Below are positions 1 to 5,617 of a stretch of DNA of 12,352 bases, piece after piece. The notes beneath the pieces are model-generated. The model ran no database searches. It had not been told where the DNA came from and saw only the letters and a program-made list of their open reading frames with translations. Position numbers and translations under genes: made by a program. How positions within the stretch are numbered: position 1 is the first letter of the stretch; each line of letters begins with the position of its first letter. This stretch comes from Kiritimatiellia bacterium (GTDB taxonomy: Bacteria > Verrucomicrobiota > Kiritimatiellia > RFP12 > UBA1067). The DNA is taken from positions 1 through 12,352 of the forward strand of contig JAGOBZ010000049.1 of assembly GCA_017999015.1 (NCBI GenBank), given 5' to 3'.

Positions 1-88
1 TGGGCGAGCCCTCGCTGATCGCCTCGACGGGGCAGGCATCTTTGCACAGACCGCAGGCCACGCACACGTCGGTAATCTGATAAGCCAT
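1..88 (-). CDS. Ferredoxin, 4Fe-4S (partial, N-terminal part)
   Basis: Only the first 29 codons are inside the window; the gene continues off the left edge. The visible protein starts MAYQITDVCVACGLCKDACP, so it carries the cluster motif CxxCxxCxxxCP with cysteines at residues 9, 12, 15 and 19. This is the N-terminal half of a small bacterial 2[4Fe-4S] or single-cluster ferredoxin, a cytoplasmic one-electron carrier. A second cysteine motif would be expected in the missing part. The start is supported by an AAGGAG ribosome binding site (complement of 95-100) six bases from the ATG. The gene is divergent from polA. Its redox partner cannot be told from this fragment. Confidence 0.88.
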   Translation of the reverse strand, partial: MAYQITDVCVACGLCKDACPVEAISEGSP

Positions 89-233
89 GGTGTACTCCTT
101 CTGGTGTTCGGCCGGCTCATACGTCCGCGCATGGTACCGGCAATCGAAAACGGGTAATGAATGACGGTATGATAATGAATGGGCGTTTGAGGAGCAAATA
201 AAAAACGGGTTCTTCTTCTTTCCTCCTCCCGGC

Positions 234-263
234 TCGACAGCCGTCCGCCCGCGCCGCTATACT
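234..263 (+). promoter_or_regulatory. Sigma-70-type promoter of polA
   Basis: A -35 box TCGACA (234-239, five of six matches to TTGACA) and a -10 box TATACT (258-263) are separated by 18 bases. Transcription would start near 270, giving a short leader of about 27 to 45 bases before the two possible polA starts. It is the best-scoring promoter by eye in the gap between ferredoxin and polA. Confidence 0.6.
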
Positions 264-314
264 GGCAACAAACACACGGGGCGCTTCTGCCGTCGGGTGT
301 CCGGAGATCCTGCC

Positions 315-3050
315 GTGAGCGAGACCCAAAAACTCTTTCTGATCGATGTCATGCCGCTGCTCTACCGCGGACATTTCGTATTTCTTAAAACCCCGCGCAT
401 GACCAGCACCGGCATCAACACCTCTGCGCTGACCGGTTTCGCCAACATGCTGCTGCAGATCCTGAACGAACAGGCGCCCACGCATGTCGCGCTGGTGCTG
501 GATTCGACCACCCCGACCTTCCGCCATGAGCGCTATCCGCTCTACAAGGCGCAGCGTCAGAAGATGCCCGAAGACCTCGCCGCGGCGATCCCCATGGCGA
601 TCGAGCTGGCCGAGGCACTGCGCCTGCCGATCCTGCGCGTGGACGGCTTTGAGGCGGACGACGTCATGGGCGCGCTGGCCGCTCGCGCCGCCGCGCGACC
701 CGGCTGGACCACCTACCTGGCGACGCCCGACAAGGATGTGGCGCAGCTCGTCGGCCCCGCCACCTACCTCTTCCGCCCCGGCAAGGCCGCCGCGCCGGCC
801 GAGATCTACGATGTCGAGGCTGTCTGCCGCCACTGGAACCTCACCTCGCCCGCCCAGATGATCGATTACCTCGGCCTGGCAGGCGACGCCTCGGACAACA
901 TTCCGGGCATTCCGGGCGTGGGCGAGAAGACCGCCACCGCCCTGCTCGCGCAGTACGGCGACATCGAAACGATCCTGGCGCACGCCGCCGACCTTAAGGG
1001 CAAGCTGGCCGAGCGGGTCGCGGCCGGCGCGGAGAGCGCCCGCCAGAGCCGCATGCTTGCCGCGATCCGTACCGATGTGCCGGTCCCGGTCGAGCTGGAC
1101 GAACTGGCGCGCCGCGAGCCGGACACGGCGCGGCTGCGCGCCGTGCTCGCGAAATACGAACTGTTCGCGCTCGGCAAACGGCTGCTGGGTGACGCCTTCG
1201 AGGGCGGCGCGCCATCCCCGGAGGACGCCTGCAAGACGCTGGCCGACGTGCCGCACACCTACGTCTGCGCACAGACCGAGGCGCAGCTCGGCGAACTGCT
1301 GCGCGCGCTGGACGAGGCACCGGCCTGGGCGTTCGACACCGAGACCACCGGCCTCGACCCGCGCCACGACCGGCTGGTCGGCCTCTCGTTCGCCACCGCA
1401 CCGGGGCGGGCGTGGTATGTGCCGGTGCCCGAGGAGCGCGAGGCCTGCCGCGCCCTGCTGCAGCGCTTCGCGCCGCTGTTCGGCGACCCGTTCACCGTCA
1501 AGATTGGCCACAACGCCAAGTTCGATCTCACGATCCTGCGCCAGTACGGTGTCGCGCTGCGCGGCGAGCTCCATGACAGCATGCTCGCCCACTATGTGCT
1601 GGACGCCTCCGAGCGCCACGGCATGGACCATCTGGCCCGCCAGTATCTGCGCTACACGCCCATCCCCATCACGGCGCTGATCGGCGAAAAGAAGAAGGGC
1701 GTCGAGCAGGGCAACATGGGCGACCGGCGGCCTGAAGAGATCTGCGACTACGCCGCCGAGGACGCGGACGTGACCCTGCAGCTCGACCATCTGCTGCGCC
1801 GCGAGGCGCAGGAGGCCGGCTGCCTGCGCGCGCTGACCGAGTGCGAGGAACCGCTGATTCCCGTGCTGCTGGAGATGGAAAGCGAGGGCGTTCGCATCAA
1901 CGCCGAGGAGCTGCGCGCCTACGGACGCGAGCTGGACCGGGAACTGCTCCAGCTCGAGCTCCGCATCCGCGACTTGGGCGGCGGCAACTTCAATCCCGCC
2001 TCGCCCAAGCAGTTGGGCGAGATCCTTTTCGACCACCTGAAGATCGATCCCGACGCGGCGCGCACGCCCTCCGGCCAGTACGCCACCAGCGAAGACGTGC
2101 TGGCCAAACTGCAAGACCGGCATCCGATCATTCCGCAGATCCTTGAATACCGCATGTGCAGCAAACTCAAATCCACCTACGTGGACAAGCTGCCGGCCTG
2201 TATCGATCCCGCCACCGGCCGCGTGCACACCTCCTTTGCGCAGGCCCTGACCGAAACCGGCCGGCTCTCCTCAGCCGAGCCCAACCTGCAAAACATCCCG
2301 GTCCGCACCGAGCGCGGCCAGCGCATCCGCAACGCCTTCGTCGCGCGCGATGGCGGGCATGTGCTGCTCTCGGCCGACTACTCGCAGATCGAGCTGCGGG
2401 TGATGGCGGCGCTCAGCCGCGACGAGGGAATGATAGAGGCGTTCCGTCGCGGTGCGGACATCCATACCGAGACGGCGACGCGCGTGTACGGCGTCCTGCC
2501 GGGACTCGTCACGCCCGAGATGCGCTCGGCCTGCAAGATGGTGAACTTCGGCATCATCTACGGCATCTCCGCCTTCGGCCTGAGCCAGCGCCTGAATGTG
2601 CCGCGCAAGCAGGCGGCGGAACTGATCGAGACCTACTTCGCGCAGTATCCGGGCGTCAAGGCCTACATGGAGCGCGCCATCGCCGACGCCCGCGAAAAGG
2701 GCTACGCGCAGACCTTGCTGGGCCGCCGCCGCTTCCTGCGCGACATCGACTCGCGCAACGCCACCTCGCGCCAGTCGGCCGAGCGCAACGCCATCAACAC
2801 GCCGGTGCAGGGAACGGCGGCGGATCTGATCAAGCTGGCGATGGTGCGCGTCCACCGCGAGTTGAACGAGCGCCGCCTGGCCACGCGCATGGTGCTGCAG
2901 ATCCACGACGAACTGCTCTTCGACGTGCCCAAAGATGAGGTCGGCGCCGTGCGTGACCTGGTCAAACAGGCCATGACCACCGTGCTCGACATCGGCGTGC
3001 CGCTCGAGGTCAGCGTCGGCGTCGGCGACACCTGGCTCGAAGCGCACTGA
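315..3050 (+). CDS. polA: DNA polymerase I
   Basis: Full-length family A polymerase (911 residues from this start; E. coli PolA has 928) for Okazaki fragment processing and repair synthesis. The N-terminal third is the 5'-3' exonuclease, with FEADD, TPDKD and the helix-hairpin-helix segment GDASDNIPGIPGVGEKTA. The proofreading domain is intact: FDTETTG (D341, E343), NAKFD (D404) and YAAED (Y479, D483). The polymerase domain has motif A DYSQIELR (D688), the O-helix with R737, K741, F745 and Y749, and motif C QIHDELLF (D865). F745 matches E. coli F762, so the site should discriminate against dideoxynucleotides. I chose GTG 315 because GGAG at 303-306 lies eight bases upstream. An in-frame GTG at 297 would add six residues but has a poorer ribosome binding site. 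The gene is convergent with the aldo/keto reductase, with 22 bases between stops and no clear terminator. Confidence 0.97.
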   Translation: MSETQKLFLIDVMPLLYRGHFVFLKTPRMTSTGINTSALTGFANMLLQILNEQAPTHVALVLDSTTPTFRHERYPLYKAQRQKMPEDLAAAIPMAIELAEALRLPILRVDGFEADDVMGALAARAAARPGWTTYLATPDKDVAQLVGPATYLFRPGKAAAPAEIYDVEAVCRHWNLTSPAQMIDYLGLAGDASDNIPGIPGVGEKTATALLAQYGDIETILAHAADLKGKLAERVAAGAESARQSRMLAAIRTDVPVPVELDELARREPDTARLRAVLAKYELFALGKRLLGDAFEGGAPSPEDACKTLADVPHTYVCAQTEAQLGELLRALDEAPAWAFDTETTGLDPRHDRLVGLSFATAPGRAWYVPVPEEREACRALLQRFAPLFGDPFTVKIGHNAKFDLTILRQYGVALRGELHDSMLAHYVLDASERHGMDHLARQYLRYTPIPITALIGEKKKGVEQGNMGDRRPEEICDYAAEDADVTLQLDHLLRREAQEAGCLRALTECEEPLIPVLLEMESEGVRINAEELRAYGRELDRELLQLELRIRDLGGGNFNPASPKQLGEILFDHLKIDPDAARTPSGQYATSEDVLAKLQDRHPIIPQILEYRMCSKLKSTYVDKLPACIDPATGRVHTSFAQALTETGRLSSAEPNLQNIPVRTERGQRIRNAFVARDGGHVLLSADYSQIELRVMAALSRDEGMIEAFRRGADIHTETATRVYGVLPGLVTPEMRSACKMVNFGIIYGISAFGLSQRLNVPRKQAAELIETYFAQYPGVKAYMERAIADAREKGYAQTLLGRRRFLRDIDSRNATSRQSAERNAINTPVQGTAADLIKLAMVRVHRELNERRLATRMVLQIHDELLFDVPKDEVGAVRDLVKQAMTTVLDIGVPLEVSVGVGDTWLEAH

Positions 3051-3072
3051 GGGATATGGCGCCGCACCTGTC

Positions 3073-3966
3073 TCAGCCGGCCAGGGCGCGGTTCATGCGT
3101 TCAATCGACTCGTCAATCTCGGCCGCGCTCTTGAAGCCGATCGTGACGGCATCGATCTCCGGCAGCGACATGGCGAACCGCATCGCCTTCTCGCGGTCGT
3201 CGGCGTTGGTGAAGTCGCCGTTGCCGACCAGCTTCATGCCGATGATACCGTGGCGGTTCTGACGCATGATCTTGATCTGCTCCAGAACCGGCTCGATGGT
3301 CGTGCCGGGCGCGTCCCATTTCATCGCTTCGCTGTCCGTATGCTTGGCTTGGGGGTTGACGCGCACCAGATTCACCTCCACCCAGTCTGAAGACGCGGCG
3401 ACGCGCAGCGCCGGAAGCGAGTGGCAGGAGATGCCTTTCGCGCGGATCTTGCCTTGCGCCTGCGCCTTGTCGATCGCCTCCATCAGACGGGCGCGCTCCT
3501 GCGGCCAGGTCGGCGTGACGGCGCAGTGAAGCAGCATGCAGTCGATGTAGTCGGTCTGGAAGGTCTTCAGGTGGCGGTCGATCACCTCGTCCGGCTTCTC
3601 CGGATTGCCGCCGATCTTGGACATGATGAAGAGCTGGTCGCGCGGCAGGTCTTTGATCGCGCTGGCGATCCATTCGAAGGTCCTGTAGGATTGCGCGCAG
3701 TCCAGATATCGGATGCCGCGGTCGTAGGCGTCATGCACCAGACGGTTGAACGCCTCTTGGCCGAGGTTGCGCTGCACGTTGCCGCTGTTGCTGCCGAGCC
3801 CGATACCGAGCCGACTCAGCTTGATGCCGGTCTTGCCCAACGTGACGCGGTCGGCGGCGCAGCGCCGTCCCCCCAAGGTGGCGCAGGCCGGGGTCAGCGC
3901 CGATGCGGCCAATAGGGATGCAGATCCGGCCAGAAAGCCGCGGCGTGTAAAACGGTTTCTCTTCAT
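3073..3966 (-). CDS. Tat-exported aldo/keto reductase
   Basis: A 297-residue protein of the aldo/keto reductase superfamily, (beta/alpha)8 barrels that use NAD(P)H to interconvert carbonyls and alcohols. The catalytic tetrad is visible: D89 and Y94 (YLDCAQSY), K117 (IMSKIGG) and H147 (LLHCAV). The N-terminus is a twin-arginine signal (RRGFL, R8-R9) followed by a hydrophobic stretch to about residue 29, so the folded enzyme is probably exported with its cofactor bound. The segment ending LTPAC is only weakly lipobox-like. The start has a GAGGAGG ribosome binding site (complement of 3974-3980), seven bases away. It is divergent from a Tat-exported Gfo/Idh/MocA protein across a shared regulatory region, which suggests a related job in carbohydrate or polyol redox chemistry. 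The substrate is unknown. Confidence 0.9.
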   Translation of the reverse strand: MKRNRFTRRGFLAGSASLLAASALTPACATLGGRRCAADRVTLGKTGIKLSRLGIGLGSNSGNVQRNLGQEAFNRLVHDAYDRGIRYLDCAQSYRTFEWIASAIKDLPRDQLFIMSKIGGNPEKPDEVIDRHLKTFQTDYIDCMLLHCAVTPTWPQERARLMEAIDKAQAQGKIRAKGISCHSLPALRVAASSDWVEVNLVRVNPQAKHTDSEAMKWDAPGTTIEPVLEQIKIMRQNRHGIIGMKLVGNGDFTNADDREKAMRFAMSLPEIDAVTIGFKSAAEIDESIERMNRALAG

Positions 3967-3993
3967 GCTAAGCCCTCCTCGTTCGTGGTCGGT

Positions 3994-4023
3994 ATTCTAC
4001 GGGGAAAGACCACATGGGGTCAA
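3994..4023 (-). promoter_or_regulatory. Sigma-70-type promoter of the aldo/keto reductase
   Basis: On the minus strand a -35 box TTGACC (complement of 4018-4023) and a -10 box TAGAAT (complement of 3994-3999) are 18 bases apart. Both match the consensus at five of six positions. The predicted start near 3987 leaves about 20 leader bases containing the GAGGAGG ribosome binding site. Confidence 0.6.
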
Positions 4024-4073
4024 GCGTGGCGTAGTCGTTTGCAGAAAACGAAAAAGAAAGAAAAGAACCGAAT

Positions 4074-4101
4074 GGTGGACATGACGGACCGCCCTTTTTT
4101 T
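4074..4101 (+). terminator. Terminator-like hairpin in the divergent region
   Basis: GGTGG (4074-4078) pairs with CCGCC (4089-4093) through one G-U pair. The loop is 10 bases, and one C then seven T residues follow. The shape is that of a rho-independent terminator on the plus strand, although the stem is only five pairs. No gene on this strand ends just upstream, so it would act as an attenuator of the operon to the right or end a short RNA started within this gap. An A-rich tract (about 4045-4066) lies just upstream. Confidence 0.35.
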
Positions 4102-4109
4102 GATTTAAT
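4081..4109 (+). promoter_or_regulatory. Possible promoter of the Gfo/Idh-cytochrome operon
   Basis: ATGACG (4081-4086, four of six matches to the -35 consensus) and TTTAAT (4104-4109, five of six matches to the -10 consensus) are 17 bases apart, predicting a leader of about 87 bases. The elements overlap the terminator-like hairpin and an inverted repeat TGATTTAATCA (4101-4111). It is the best candidate I found but only a tentative one. Confidence 0.25.
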
Positions 4110-4161
4110 CAGGCCACGAATCGGAGAAGGACGGTGGATCAATGCTTCAGGGGGGGTATGG

Positions 4162-4173
4162 ACGCCCGGGCGT
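4162..4173. promoter_or_regulatory. 12-base perfect palindrome, possible operator
   Basis: ACGCCCGGGCGT reads the same on both strands. It lies 30 to 41 bases before the Gfo/Idh start, between the possible promoter and the ribosome binding site, where a repressor could act. In so GC-rich a genome it may be chance, and no regulator gene is in the window. Confidence 0.2.
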
Positions 4174-4202
4174 AGTCATTCAACGATCAAAGGAGTAAGA
4201 CG

Positions 4203-5555
4203 ATGGAGACGACGATATTCAATCGGAGGATGTTTCTCAAGTCGACGGCCGCTGCTGCCGCCGTGTTGCCGACCTTCAATATCCTGAGCCAAGAGGCAAA
4301 CACCATCGGTCCCAAGGATGACCAGGTCAATGTGGCCGTGATCGGCTACGGTGCCGAGGGCGAGATTTTGACGGACGCCGCGATGAAGATCCCCGGCGTG
4401 CGTTTCAAGGCGGTCTGCGATATCTGGGACTACCGCCGCAAGATGGCGCGCGGTCGCCTGCGTTCGCTGGGGCACGAGGTCAACGTCTACGAAGATTACC
4501 GTGAGATGCTTGACAAAGAGGACAAGAACATCGATTGCGTGATCATTGCGACCCCGGACTGGATGCACGCCGAGCACTCCGTTTATTGCATGGAGAAAGG
4601 CAAGCACGTCTACTGCGAAAAGGAGATGTCCAACCGCTTGGAGAAGGCCAAGGAGATGGTGTTGGGTCAGCGCCGCACCGGCAAGATCCTGCAGATCGGC
4701 CACCAGCGCCGCTCGAACCCGCGCTACATGCATGCGATCAACCGCGTGATGCGCGAGGCCAAGATGCTGGGCCGCGTGACCCATGCCTACGGCCAGTGGA
4801 ACCGTTCGGTCGCTCCCTTCCTGACCGTGCGCGAGCGCCTCAACATCCCGACCGACACGCTCCAGAAATATGGTTACGAGAACATGGAGCAGTTCCTCAA
4901 CTGGCGCTGGTTCGACAAATACGGCGGCGGTCCGATGGTCGACCTCGGTTCGCACCAGATCGATCTCTTCTTCTGGGTCTGGGACTGCGTGCCCATCTCG
5001 GTCACCGCAGTCGGCGGCAACGACTATTACAATCGCCAGATGAACGACAATGTGATGGCGATTTATGAGTTCAAGACCAAGGAGGGCGTCGTCAACCGCG
5101 CCTATTACCAGGTGCTGACGACCTCCAGCCGCGGCGGCTTCTACGAGCAGTTCATGGGTGAGAACGGCTCGCTCACCATCTCTGAGATCGCGGCCCGCGG
5201 CAACGCGGTGCAGCGCGAAGTGCGCGACGGCGTGCCGAACTGGGACCCGTTCGCCAAGATGGGACTGGTGCTGCCGGTCAAGAAACCGGTGGCCGCGACC
5301 GTCACCTCCAACGCGGCGATCGACGTGCGCGTGACCGCCGAGGCCGATGGCTGGCCGCTGCCGGTCGACCTGCTCAAGCCGGCGCACATGCCCCATCTGG
5401 AAAACTTCTTCCTTGCCGTGCGTCGCAACAAGCCCGAGTTGCTGACCTGCCCGGCCCCCCTCGCCTATGAATCGGCGGTGGCGGTGCTGGCGGCCAACCG
5501 TTCGGTCGCCGAGCGCAAGACCATCACGTTCAAGCCGGAAGAGTTTCACGTTTAA
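4203..5555 (+). CDS. Tat-exported Gfo/Idh/MocA family oxidoreductase
   Basis: A 450-residue NAD(P)-dependent oxidoreductase of the glucose-fructose oxidoreductase / inositol dehydrogenase family, usually acting on sugars, polyols or their acids. It opens with a twin-arginine signal (NRRMFLK, R8-R9, then an alanine-rich stretch to about residue 22). The Rossmann fold follows, with VAVIGYGAEG (G48, G50, G53). The family motif usually written EKP is CEKE here (138-141), so the catalytic lysine K140 is kept but proline is replaced by glutamate. The C-terminal substrate domain has GGGPMVDLGSHQID, with D247, H251 and D254 as likely catalytic residues. The start is fixed by AAGGAG (4190-4195), seven bases from the ATG. 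As in Zymomonas glucose-fructose oxidoreductase, Tat export would allow export with bound cofactor. It is the first gene of a probable four-gene operon with a membrane cytochrome 62 bases downstream. The substrate is unknown. Confidence 0.92.
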   Translation: METTIFNRRMFLKSTAAAAAVLPTFNILSQEANTIGPKDDQVNVAVIGYGAEGEILTDAAMKIPGVRFKAVCDIWDYRRKMARGRLRSLGHEVNVYEDYREMLDKEDKNIDCVIIATPDWMHAEHSVYCMEKGKHVYCEKEMSNRLEKAKEMVLGQRRTGKILQIGHQRRSNPRYMHAINRVMREAKMLGRVTHAYGQWNRSVAPFLTVRERLNIPTDTLQKYGYENMEQFLNWRWFDKYGGGPMVDLGSHQIDLFFWVWDCVPISVTAVGGNDYYNRQMNDNVMAIYEFKTKEGVVNRAYYQVLTTSSRGGFYEQFMGENGSLTISEIAARGNAVQREVRDGVPNWDPFAKMGLVLPVKKPVAATVTSNAAIDVRVTAEADGWPLPVDLLKPAHMPHLENFFLAVRRNKPELLTCPAPLAYESAVAVLAANRSVAERKTITFKPEEFHV

Positions 5556-5560
5556 GCAGC

Positions 5561-5606
5561 GGACAGGTCCGACAAGTCCGACCGGTCTGACAGGTCGGAC
5601 GGACAG
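5561..5606 (+). repeat. 9-base tandem repeat array 1
   Basis: Degenerate tandem copies with a 9-base period: a partial unit ending at 5566, then gtccgacaa (5567), gtccgaccg (5576), gtctgacag (5585), gtcggacgg (5594) and a trailing acag. The array nearly fills the gap between the Gfo/Idh stop and the cytochrome, and its last bases run into the AGGAAG ribosome binding site (5605-5610). A second array of the same family lies at 9334-9378. Confidence 0.85.
5576..5600 (+). promoter_or_regulatory. Perfect 8-bp hairpin within repeat array 1
   Basis: GTCCGACC (5576-5583) is the exact reverse complement of GGTCGGAC (5593-5600), leaving a 9-base loop. The hairpin would form in the mRNA just upstream of the cytochrome ribosome binding site. 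There is no T-run, so it is not a terminator. An effect on mRNA stability, processing or translation of the next gene is possible but is inference. Confidence 0.45.
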
Positions 5607-5617
5607 GAAGTAATCGA

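Noticed and set aside
89..135. Promoter for the ferredoxin gene on the minus strand
   Set aside because: The best boxes seen (TTGCCG and TATGAG, 16 bases apart) match the consensus too weakly to list as a feature.
117..2228. Very long minus-strand reading frame opposite polA
   Set aside because: It is the antisense shadow of a well-supported polA in GC-rich DNA, rich in Arg, Ala, Gly and Gln, with no recognisable domain. Similar antisense frames at 4176-5549, 5552-6688, 6731-8278, 8062-9396 and 10881-11750 were rejected for the same reason.
3051..3072. Bidirectional terminator between the convergent polA and aldo/keto reductase genes
   Set aside because: Only 22 bases, with a GGCGCC palindrome but no stable stem and no T-run on either strand.
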